A stretch of DNA of 64,000 nt from Cyclina sinensis (taxonomy: Eukaryota > Mollusca > Bivalvia > Venerida > Veneridae), in the NCBI GenBank assembly GCA_012932295.1, contig JAAONU010000001.1, forward strand, positions 39,914,780 through 39,978,779. Reading direction: 5' to 3'. A program made the translations under genes and the position numbers. Numbering within the stretch: the first letter of the stretch is position 1; the number at the start of each line of letters is the position of its first letter. Shown piece by piece: positions 13,281-24,900 of this stretch. The notes below the pieces were generated by a model. That model worked only from the letters and a program-made list of their open reading frames with translations, was not told the DNA's origin and searched no databases.

Positions 13281-13784
13281 GGTGATGCTCCCCGAATAGG
13301 TCTTGGACACAGAATAGTGTGCCCATAAAGTCTTTGCAAAATTCAGCATAAAGATATTATGTTATTGGTAGTTGCTGAAAAAGGTAAAAACTGTTTAAAT
13401 ATGCAATGAAGAATGTAAGACAGTAACCATTTTATTCTTTATTTTTCTTTCAACTCAGTCAGTGGCAGTCCTATCCAAACAGTGTCATGGTCACTGAAGT
13501 AGGCTGGTGACAGGTAAACCAGAGGTTTTTGATACCTCTGGTAGTTTCAGAGTTATGTCCCGGACAAAGTTTAAAATATAGAAATGAACAAAGGGCAATA
13601 ACTCAAAAAATAGGGAATGCAGAGTTATGGTTCTTATGCACTGCACTTCTACTCAATAAGATCTATCTACCTACAAAGTTTCTTGTTGATACTTCTTGTA
13701 GTTTCAGAGTTATGTCCCGGACAAGAAAATGCGGACGGACGGACAAAGCGGCAACTATATGTTCTCCTTTCGGGGAGCATAATA
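13281..13784. mobile_element. Non-autonomous element with 12-bp inverted termini
   Basis: The termini 'atgctccccgaa' (13285-13296) and 'ttcggggagcat' (13769-13780) are exact inverted repeats about 500 bp apart. Inside, 'gtagtttcagagttatgtcc' occurs twice (about 13540 and 13698), and the right part has a 'cggacggacggacaaag' run. The 140-aa ORF that crosses it (13529-13951) is a by-product of the repeat. The structure looks like a MITE-type element. I did not find a convincing target-site duplication. Confidence 0.65.
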
Positions 13785-16700
13785 AAAAATATAGTTTGGC
13801 ACATACAATGGCAACTTACTTTTTGAAAATGTGGATAGGCTTAAATGTTTTATTGAAGTATAATAATAGTCTGTTAAAAGAAATATTTGAGTCAGTCAAT
13901 AAAATAAACCAATGTACTTTCAAAGGTTCAAGGATACCTAATTGTCAGTAATAATGCACATTCATTACATGAACATTTAAAAAGGTCGTCGTTCTTAAAT
14001 AATATGTATAACTTCGTTCTAACTTCCCTGCACGATAAAAAAGAATTCTAAGAGAAAGCAAGTCTTAAATGGTTGCTCATTTATGGTGATTGCTCTCTCT
14101 TTCTGCATTCTATGGGTAACGGTAAGTTTGAATAATCAATTGTAAGTGACAAAAACGGAGGTTTTTTATAGGTATTATGTTTGTTTTTAATAGCTATTTT
14201 TAGCGTAAATTTATAGCAATAACTTTTTTGGAAACAAAACAGGTTATTTTACATGGCAAAGACTTTCGACATGCACCTCTTGTATTTTTATTTTACTTAT
14301 AATGTGACACTAGTGTAAATGTAAATTACAGAGCAATGATAAACTATTTGCGCACATTTGTACTTTTTCTAATCAAACTAATTGTCAGGTAAATCACCAT
14401 AAGATGTTGTAAGAAGACTGGAAAATTTTCAGTAAGATGAATAACTGAATTTTGTCTACCTGTTTACGGATGCTATATCTGATGTGCCTACTATCTAAGT
14501 ATCTGCTATTCGTAGCGGACCATTGGAAACAGAAAGGAAAACCAGACTGCTTTTACTCTTGACACATTAAGAATCAAACATTTGATTAATGTCTTGAGAG
14601 AAATGTATTCACCAGATGTGTCTGGAATTCAGATACTAAATGACAATTCGTTTTGCGTGTCTATTGTAGGTGTGTGTTCCACTTTCTTTCGATTTTACAA
14701 TGAACTTTAATCCAATATAAGAAAATAAAACTTTTAAAAGCTATTTTTTTATAATTCTATGCTATCATTCATATTCCCTTTGAAATTATAAAAAACATTT
14801 TGATGTTTTTTATGAAACGTTCAGGAACGATTCCACCACACCATAACTGTATGTAAAATGCATGTTAGTTGTAAGAACTATTATCACATTTATTTCAAAT
14901 AATTAATGGGGACCAGCGCGAGTTATGAGTAATATGATAATTGGTAACACATGAAGCAGGGGGGTTTCTACAATATTTATGATCAGGTATATTTTTATTA
15001 CTTCATTACTTTTTAAGCACATTTCGGGGTATTCGAATGGAGCAGCCTCGGTGTTGACTAGTTGTGTGATCATTCGATTTAACTTGTAAACTAGTTACCT
15101 ACAAAATATTTTACATTGAGAATCAAGCAAGTTTAATCATTAAATCTTTTTATAGCTATTGTTTAGACCCCTTTCTCTATTTTCGAACTGATTAAGTCTC
15201 ATTACCCTAAAGAAATTTGAAACTTTAGATACTCATATACGAGAACTACAGCGACATAGAACAGAACAGCTGAATGCTCAGTAAAACCGTAAAGCGGTCG
15301 TTCCATGTTTTTTTAGTATAGATATACTTTACACAGCTTTCGTCCTTTTTTCTGTGCAGTTCGATTTAACAAAAACATCAAAGACTTCGTTACTAATATT
15401 AATTTCCATTTAAGGTTGCATGAAGAAATGATTGCCTGAATCCTTTGGTAAATCAAAATATATAACCTACTTTTTCTTACCTGTATGCAGAAAGTTATTT
15501 TCTTTATGTGATTGTACAGACTATCGTACAGACTATCTGAAGCCTTAACGCTGTACACTTCCGACTTATTTACTATGTTTTTGCTATAAATGAACATTTG
15601 ATGGGCATGCTTTTAGAGATATGAAATGCACAAGTGTTGATTGGAAGCGCCGTAATTGCCTCTAAATGACCGTATAGAAGTCTGTGGAAGTTCTAATATC
15701 GACCCAGACATACCTTGAATGATCATTTTTCATTTAAAAAAAAATATATGATCTATTCATATTGCTTAAAACATAATTGTTATTAAGAATTGACATAAAT
15801 TAATTTTGCTCAACAATATGACGATTTTGACAAACACTGAATGATTTATTACATTTTTACAATAACAAATTTCGACTCGATCATGAAAAAAAGTTTACTA
15901 ACGTTGTTAAACAGAGTTTTCTTGTATATTACTTATATCTTGCTTATTTCAGATAGGCAAGCCGATGCGTGGTGTGTCGTTAACTGTGTCAAAGAATAAT
16001 AACACGATTACAGGTCATTGAACGCCATATGTTTATATAAACTTTCGAAGTTCCGTTCGTGATATATTTGAAAAAATATGAAAGATTATAAGGATTGTGA
16101 AAAAAACATTAATTAAAGGTGAGGGCTTAAAGTAAATTCCATTGCAACAAATGTTTTGTTGTTGTTGTTGAAACTTACAGCATTCTTAGAAAAACCTCAT
16201 TATCAGAATTTATCGCTATCTTCTGGAAAATACTTGTCGGAACAAATGCATTCATATTCATAAAGAAAATAGGTTTTGTTTTATTATAAGCCCGTCACGC
16301 TTTCATTATGTTGCATTTCTAAATCATTTGTCGATTTAATTATAGAAACGTTTCTAGTATTAACAGGTGTTTCCTCATCATAAGCTTTTGCAATATATTT
16401 AAAAACAGTAAAGTCAAGGTATAGATTAAGCTGGGTTTTTTTCTAGCTAGTTATGTTTACTTATCAATCTGTTAATGTCGTTTTAGGTCAAACTATGTGA
16501 ACATAAGACAAAAAACTTACCTTTATCATGAAGTTTAAACACATTTTTGTATATATGGCAAAATTGTTCCATTTTTATCAAATAATTAGAAAAACATAAT
16601 AAAAAAACATAATATTAAATACATACAAACACATATTACTAACTGTAAAATAGAGTTAACAGTTATAATACTATCTAGTTTTACCTGTGTTACAATAGCA

Positions 16701-18570
16701 ATGCAAATGGACAATCACATGTACAACAAATGAAATCTAACAAGGATTACAGTGCCTGTTGCAAGAGAGGAAAAAGTAACTAACTTTTTGTCTTGTATAA
16801 ATTACAACTTTTATCAGAATATCGACAAAAAAATTAAGTCAAAAGATGAAAGACACTTCCAGATTACATTTACAGTTAGCTGAGTTTTATGAGCACTGTT
16901 TCCTAGAATAATTGCATGTCAAATAACATCTTATAATTGATGACGATATTTTATTCATAAAGCTGACCAATATTTTTGTGACTCGAAGGATTTTCTACAT
17001 CTGTTATAACCATTTCAATTCCCACTGTCCAAAATAAAGAAAAAAAAAAGAAAATGTAAAAGCTTAAAATAATGAATTCTGAACCTATAGACTTAATGAT
17101 GAAACAAACAGAATGAATATTCAAAGAGCAAAGTAGATTTATCAATAATTAAAGGAAAAAGGAAGACAAAAGGTGCATTGTTTTGTTCAGTCGTTTTTTT
17201 CTCTTCGACGTTTATCATCTATCTTAGACAGTTTATAATTCATAAAATTATCTGTGGCACATTTCCTTTATATCTTAGGTCATTTTAAACTGATAAAAAT
17301 GGTCAGTAATATCCACAATGAACGGTCCTTTGAGATGATACAAAAATACTTATATGATAAAATATTAATTAGAATGGAACTCCAACAAAGTATTTTAAAC
17401 GTCATTAAAAAGCAATGAAAAGCAACTTATGGTTTATGCATTTAAAAAGAAAACCAGCGTGTTCGATCACCTATAAACAGAAACCTGGCAACTTGTATTT
17501 GCCTTCAATGCTGAAAATTGTATCAATTCACCAGAGACCCAGTTGTTGATCTTGAAATTTGTTCTTTTTGACAAAATCAGATTAAGGAACGTTTTGCTAA
17601 TTAAACCAGTTAAAAAGTGGTCTTATACGTGAAACAGTTTTTATAACGGACTTGAATATTTTTAACTTGTTTTTATTAGTATTTCTAGAATTTATATGAT
17701 TTTTCTTAAAATCAAAATGTCTTTACTGCAGTAACAGTTATTCTCTTGGTAATGGACGTTGATGTGAATGTTTTTTTCATTAAACCAACGAATTGAGTAT
17801 TGTTTTTTTCTCAGTTTTCACTTTTTATGCTACACGACTCTACTTGTATCGATGAATGTATGTTATGTTTAGCATTAGTTTACTGTATATCTTCGTAAAA
17901 CTGTGTCCCGTGGTTATTCCTAAAATACCAATCAGCAGTTTTATTTACATAAGATAAATATGATTAGGAGGAAAACAGTAAACTATTGCTCATATGCAAT
18001 TCATTTTTTCTAGAGTGAATATGTTTCTTAAGAGACTTTGGGGTTTTCAACAGTTAAGGGCATCAAATAAAAATGCGAATACAGTTGACAATACATTTAA
18101 GATATTTTGTCGACCAAATAAAGAGTGATGAAAACACCACTATTTTCATGAATGAAAACAACATCACGTCGACTTGTCAGATCAGTAGATTTCATCAGTT
18201 CAAATGCATTTATCGTTTTATAAAGATATATCTAATCATTCCAGGATATTAATATCACAAAGTAACAAAATCAATTCCTTCTAATATAGGCGTTTGGATG
18301 ACGTATCAGTTCGAATAAATGAACTTCTCTTAAGGAAACTCATTCTAGATTGACATCTTTTGATGAGGTGAGCAACAGTGACAGCCTTTATGAGGTTATT
18401 TCGTTTGTAGATATATTATCATGGGACTTAACAGATTCACCAAATAGCCAGACATTTGTTTGGTTAAATGTATTTCTTATATAATAAAACTATATATAGA
18501 ATAGGGAAACCCTACTTTGATGAGCACAGTAAAAAACAAAATACTTTATTCATGTTTTCAGTTTAAATGA
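13785..18570. other. Intron of the claudin-like gene, middle part
   Basis: AT-rich sequence without a recognisable exon. The ORFs at 15313-15597 and 16951-17145 show no motif, and the second is essentially a low-complexity hydrophobic translation of AT-rich DNA. Confidence 0.4.
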
Positions 18571-18843
18571 GTTTAAGCAGCTGATAAACTTCCTAAAACT
18601 GTAATAAGTTTTAGCAACTGACAAAATTCCTAAAAACCTTTAATAAGGTTTAGTTGCTAACAAAATCCCTTGGAAAATTGTAATAAGGTTTAGCAGCTGA
18701 CAAAATCCCTGAAAACTGTAATAAAGTTAAGCAGCTGACATGATCCCTGAAAAACTGTAATATCGTTTAGCAGCTGATATAATCCCTGAAAAAACTGTAA
18801 TGAGGTTTAGCAGCTGATATATTCCCTGAAAACTCCTATAAAG
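18571..18843. repeat. Minisatellite, about 39-bp unit, seven copies
   Basis: Units begin at 18571, 18608, 18648, 18688, 18726, 18765 and 18805. The consensus includes 'ggtttagcagctgacaaaat' followed by 'ccctgaaaactgtaataa'. Five of seven units (first, fourth to seventh) contain the E-box CAGCTG. It lies inside the long intron about 1.2 kb upstream of exon 2. Confidence 0.9.
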
Positions 18844-20018
18844 TGATAATGGAAGCAGATGTCCTTTGGACTATGCAACACAAAGCGTCATCAATGTGAT
18901 TATCTAATGAACTGTGAGCATTTAATGAAGTCTCGATTTGAATGGCTTACAAAACTAATCTAAGGTGTTTAAAGAGAAGGTCGCCGAATCAACCTAAGAC
19001 TTTCTGTTCTTTATCTTTATATCAGAGGACGTCTTTGCTTCCAGTGAGTTTCCAAATTCTAAACTTTCGTCTGGAGTACTGGTTTGAAACTGGAAAGCGG
19101 TCATCAATGAAAAAGGATAATATATTTTTTTTCTATTTTTTTTTTATCTTGCTTCCCAATCAATGTAAATAAAAAAAATAAACTAGAGGATATCTTGAAC
19201 AAGCTTATACTATTTTATTTCATACATGATCTCTTAAAACTTTTTTAGAAAATACATTGAATATGACATTATCCAAGTGTCTTCTTTATATATCGTATAA
19301 CTTAAAAGTACTTCTAATAAATCCTGCAGTTTGGCATTTGCAGATGTAACAATAAATGAAACAAAAAATGAAAATGATTATTTATCAATGTTGATAAAAA
19401 ATATTTTTGAAGACTTTTAACATTAAATACTCAGATTAATTGCCGAAAAGGATAAGGTCAAATTTGCTAAAGTTTTTCACTTCTTAGTGTTTCCATACCG
19501 CTGACATGTAATGCATTAACTTTTTTTCACAATATGTTTTAAATCATGAAAACATACGATCCAACTATTCTAAAGAAAACATTTTGTATTTTTCGGGTGT
19601 CCCTTCATATGTTAGAAAATCATTGCAAAAGTATGACTTATTAAAATATACTATATGCAACAGATACTGTTTCAATTAAAACAGGACACTTCCATTAATG
19701 ATTTTGATATTTAGTCTGTAGAATATAATGTCAGTAGCATATCATTGTGCATGCAGAAAAGCTTATAATAGTTTAAAAAGATAAGGTTGCAGCATTGTGG
19801 TAAAAGAAATCAGCGTATGCTGTACTTCAAATACCAGTTCAAACAAATGAGGTCCTTGCTTTTATATATAAATAAACTACTCAAATTGTTTTGTCTCTTT
19901 GTTGTTGTTTCTTTTGTAGCAAACATTGTTAAGTTTATGGCATTTATGGTGTACCAAAAGTCTAAATGTTTTGATCGATACATCTATGAACTGTAAATAT
20001 AATTCTTTATACTTTCAG
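18844..20018. other. Intron of the claudin-like gene, last part
   Basis: AT-rich sequence ending in a usual acceptor ('tactttcag' at 20018). Small ORFs at 18942-19172 and 19787-19996 have no recognisable features and run into intronic poly-T or AT tracts. Confidence 0.45.
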
Positions 20019-20240
20019 GTACGACATATTCATCAGTAGTTGGGACACAAGTCCAGGTGACAGCATGTTTAGTTCTGGCAATTGGAGCTCTACTTCTTAT
20101 CATATTTCAGTTCAGAACATTCCATCAGCAAACCATAGGACAACCTACAATATTCGAGAACGAACCAAGAGGCACATGTAACTTGCGAGCAAAATTTATC
20201 TATAGTGGTGGGTTTTCGGCTATCTTTCAAATGTTTTCAG
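20019..20240 (+). CDS. Claudin/PMP22-like tetraspan protein, exon 2
   Basis: The exon is flanked by 'actttcag' and by a GTAGGT donor, is 222 bp, and has phase 1 at both ends. It completes a Gly codon with the last base of either first exon. It encodes about residues 85-158: the end of extracellular loop 1, membrane segment 2 (about 98-116, core LVLAIGALLLIIF), a cytoplasmic loop with FHQQTIGQP, and the start of membrane segment 3. Because it is phase 1 in and out, exon 1a or 1b gives the same downstream frame. Confidence 0.75.
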
Positions 20241-20455
20241 GTAGGTGTATTCATCTAATTGCATAATTTCTAATAACTGCAAATTTCAATTAAAATTTGA
20301 AAACTTTCAAATAACAAAGTTACATTTAGAGTTGTCAGCACAAATCTACGTGGTTTGTAACATCAGAAAATGTAAACCATGTTAAAAAGTTAATTAATAA
20401 TCATAATATGTATTTTAAAAGTGATTTATATACGTGGCTTCACCTTCTTTTTCAG
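20241..20455. other. Short intron between exons 2 and 3
   Basis: A 215-bp intron with a GTAGGT donor and a 'ttctttttcag' acceptor. Confidence 0.7.
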
Positions 20456-20940
20456 GTATATTACTAGGATTAGTTATTCTTGATTATGCTAAGAAATATT
20501 ACGCTGTCGGTAAACCTAGACCGCCAGTTCCATATACGTTATTTGTAGCCGGTATAGGAAGCGTTTGTGCAGGATTATGTGGAATAATTGAACTTGGTAT
20601 TGCTTTTCGAACAAAAGAAAACCGTCGGCGTCAGCCAAGTAATACCGGCAACAAACACTGCTCTCCACAACAGCTCATACCGCTCAATCAAATACAAGGA
20701 CACAGTTATGAAAAAGGTCCACATAAAGAAACTCATTTAAGAAATATGTCTCTAGATGACGGTGACTATTACGGGCAAGATTACGATGTGGAGAATCCGG
20801 CATTCCGGACACAGGGGCTCAGAAAGTCGGACGCTTCCAGCTCATTATTTCAAGGATATAGACTCGGCAGACAAAATCTAAGAGGACATGACAAGAAATG
20901 GTGGAGGAAAGTTACATTTGCAGCGTTTTATGGAATGTAG
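20456..20940 (+). CDS. Claudin/PMP22-like tetraspan protein, last coding exon 3
   Basis: The exon begins after 'ttctttttcag' in phase 1 and ends at TAG (20938-20940). It supplies the rest of membrane segment 3 (GILLGLVILDYA), an extracellular loop with KPRPPVPYT, membrane segment 4 (about residues 183-208, containing GSVCAGLCGIIELGIAF), and a polar cytoplasmic tail of about 110 residues. The tail is rich in Arg, Gln, Asn and Ser, with an acidic tyrosine patch (DDGDYYGQDY) followed by ENPAF, which resembles an NPxF/Y sorting or adaptor motif. The C-terminus does not end in the PDZ-binding YV of vertebrate claudins. Total predicted length with exon 1b is 319 residues, longer than a typical claudin because of the tail. 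The family assignment rests on topology and the loop signature, so other claudin-like tetraspans (EMP, TMEM47-like, stargazin-like) are possible. Confidence 0.7.
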
Positions 20941-21964
20941 ACCTAATCTTTGAACTGTTACATTTTGTGTATTTATCAAACATTATTTATATACAAACCA
21001 AAAGCTGTGTTGTTAAGTAACGGATAGTTTTTGTCTTCATTGGTTTAGCAATACAACATTATAATTATGGTTATACATTTACAGTCTTTTTATGTGAAGA
21101 AAGATAACAGTTAGAAGAAACGAGACCGTTCAGTATGATCTAGATACTATAGCGAGACCGAGAATATAAATTATAATAATTATTATAGTACAGCTGATAT
21201 GACATTATATATAAGTGAAAAATATTTTGTCTCGAATCATTACCTATTATGTTTTTGTTATTCCATGCTTCAATGTACGAGTTAATTACGGTTTGCTGAT
21301 TAAATGGTTTATACATTTCTGTTTCGCATAATAATTGTTATTTTGGTAATAGTTTTATAAGTATATGATTTTTTCTATATATTTTGTCGGTGTATATTAG
21401 TGTATTGTCTAATTCGCATTCATAACGACTGCAGACATTAAAAACATATTTTACACATTTTAGTAATTCTTATAACATTATTGTTATATATATACTATAT
21501 ATAAAAAAGCTTTTGCTTTGAAAAAAATCATATAGATAGCCAAACAAAACAAAGCATACTCTAACCATGAAACGTTTGCTATATATATTTTAATACAAAA
21601 TGAATATAAAACTATCAGTATTTTGATTAACCCTTGATTATATTGGAAAAGATAAAGGAAAGGAAAATACAGACATAAAAAATATAGTTTTCTTCTTTAT
21701 ATTTTCTCCGCTAAACTATTGTTCCAACGACGCCACACATACAAAGCTATTCCCACACACATAAATCGTTTACGCCGCATCAACCTGGAAACTAGACACA
21801 ACTTTAAAGCAGTGATGAAATGAAAATACCCAATGAGTCAGAAGTTTTGCATTGCGACTATATTGGTCATAAATTTTGAAAGAACAGTAATAAAAGATCT
21901 GACTAAACGGAGTGCAAATGCATAATAAAATGAAAGACCTTTTACTGCTTCACATGGACTTTTC
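20941..21964. other. 3' UTR / downstream flank of the claudin-like gene
   Basis: AT-rich with a small palindromic AT tract near 21165-21186. The first AATAAA I can see downstream is at 21889-21894, about 950 bp after the stop, so the true polyadenylation site is uncertain. Confidence 0.35.
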
Positions 21965-24900
21965 CTAAAACAACATTATGAGGCAAACACAAAATGAGTC
22001 AGTCTTAGTAGTGAGAGTAGATGTACTGCTATGAATTCATCTTTTGCAATCTGGCTGGGCACTAACATGTTCACGTTTTTTTTTGTACACCAAGGGTAAA
22101 ATCAAGCTATTTTCTAAAGGTCAAATTGAAACAAAACACATAATTGATTTGCGCTTCATCTTTGCTTCTCAATAACATTTGAAGGCTCTTTATTCACGAG
22201 AGGCTCCTCCCGAGAGAAAGAATCCAATATTTCCACAAATAAACGTGTTTGTGATGCGAATCTTTTCTAAAGATTGTTTGGATTTTTTTCCTGAATAATG
22301 TTTTTAGCTCAGTGAAATTGTAGACTGATTTTAAGCGAGCGTTTAGAACTTGGCATCGACAGAGAACATATCAAAAGTAGCGATGTAACAGACGACACAA
22401 AGAAAACCTTTTTCTTTATACAGCTACAAAAATAATCATGTTTAACATAAAGCAGAACTATATGATATAATTTCCCTGGGAGTAATCAAAATCTATAAAC
22501 GTCAAAGTGACCTCATTCATCAAAATAATTTCATTTATTCTTTGTCGAACATTTGTTTTTATATATAACCTTTTTATGTAGATGGAATCCAGTATAAAGC
22601 ACTGTACTGTACATTAATGTATATTGAAAATGTTATAAAAATGCACAAAAAATCTAAAAAAGTGATGTCCCTTTACGCCACTTGCTAATTTAAATAATTT
22701 GATTTCATTCTATTATCTATCTAAATCAATTTGATTAAAAGTGAGTGGGGAAAAATGGAGAATAATAAAACAGTATATTTATATTAATATAATTTAAGTA
22801 TTATAATATTTATAACATCAATGCATAGAATTCATACTAACTGGTTTAGTATAAAATATTTTGATATAAAATTTATGGCTGTATCAATGTTATTATTATT
22901 CCATTATTTTTAAAAGCAGAAAAAAAACTAACAATTCCGAATTCTGTGCTAAATTTTGTAACAGAAACATGTTTAACCAGTGGCAAACTTCCTTCTTCAG
23001 CTCAGGATTTTGTATCTAACAATTTCATTCGTTAGAAATGAGGTCAAAATTGATTTTAATACAGCTACGCCGAAAAACATTGCACTTTCTTTAGGCGTTT
23101 CGTTCATATTATAAACTTCTTTTTAGAGAGATTAACATAGTTTTGCAATGAGTTGACGAATTATTTCCTACACATGCTTACACACAACACATCACGTTGC
23201 TTACACATATCACCTAAGTTTTTGTTAGATTTTTGATAAGCTATCGAAAGTAAAATCGGAAAACCAAACTGTATAACACTTTCGCATCTTGAAAGCATAG
23301 AAATCAAACGTCCGTTAAATCAATTGAGATTTATTTACAGATGAGTGTACGTAAGATAAGCGAAAAAACGTCGATTTATTTGCATCATTGTTCCTCTGTT
23401 GTAAAAGGGGGGGGGGGACAGGAAAAACATGGTTATCATTTTTTATCTTATATGCTATTTGAACACGAAATAGAAAAAAATCTACTGGTACAACAAGTGC
23501 ATTCTAATTGTATGCATCTTTCTTTGTTAAATTGTTATTTCTAGTTACATTATTGCTTTACATGGGGTCTGGAAATAAAACATTAAGAGTGTTCAGAGAA
23601 ATTCATTGGAGCATAGAATTTCTATAATATATCATCCGCAATGATTTGATTTTGATTTAACAACTAACGAAACATGCTATTAATGTTCGATAAGGTGTGT
23701 AATAATGTCTTTAATATCCAGACAGAATATTTTCTGGCACTAAGTACAGTTTTATTAAATGGGTTCTGGCTGCTAGAAAAACATAATTTATGAGCTAGCA
23801 GTCATGAGTCATGACAATCTTTCAGTTTTCTCGAACTAGCGATGTACAGCAGCATAAGTTGAAGCACCTGTTATTTTGCAACTAACGACAAAAATAGAAT
23901 TATTTTAAGATGTAACCAATTACTATAAGAATTACAATAATATTAATACTATTTTAATGCCAATTTTACTTATAAATTGGAGAACATTTTATCACGACAT
24001 TATATGTTTGCAAAACAATATAAGTGGAAAATCAAAATAACAAATTATGTCGTTATTTCAAATGAATAAAAAAATTCAATTACGAAAACATCAATGTCAT
24101 TGCAATTTATGTTACAGATCTGCAAAGTAAGAATAATAATTTGGATGAACTTCCTCTCCAAAAACAAATCTTAGTAAAATACTGGTCTGAAACCGTATGT
24201 CTGATGAATGTGAAGCGATTAACTAAATTAAAGATAACAACAACAACAACAACAAAACGAAAAAAGGATACTGTCTTATCCAACGTGTTTCGTTTTGTTA
24301 GAACCTGAGACTCCTCACAGCATACAAAAATAATAAAAAATTCCTTTGTACACAATAAACTGGGTATGTTGTACTTATATAAACGTTTTGTGTAAAATCA
24401 TTGACTGTCCAGCCTGGCCTATAAAAATGACACATCTCTTTCTGACAAAAAAATTCATACACTGTTATAAATGTACCAATTGTGTTCCTTTATTTCAACA
24501 AAACGCACTGATTGTGTTCTAAAGATGCATTGAAATTTGGCAAGTATTGTAAGGTTTTTATCAGTCTTCCTGGTGGTAATCTTAAAAATACTAGTATTTT
24601 ATTTCGATCATTTGTCATAAAAATCTAGATATGTGCGTTTTTACTTTCCCAGCAGAATGCGTCAATCAGATGGTCCATTTAGAATAACAGTTGAAATATC
24701 TAGTTATATCACAAACACAAACATTTGATGAGTCACAAAAAGTATGGAGATTATGAAGAACGGTAGGTGAAACTGATCAATTTCAAGAATATTTTTCTGG
24801 AATGTCAGGAAACAAACAGTGTTTATCATTTATGCCTTTCACCTTTTGTCAAGCTGGTCTGTTACATGTCCCGTAGCATTAACTTTAGGTTTACTTCGCT

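Noticed and set aside
13529..13951. 140-codon plus-strand ORF
   Set aside because: It runs through the inverted-repeat element and out the other side; its content comes from internal repeats.
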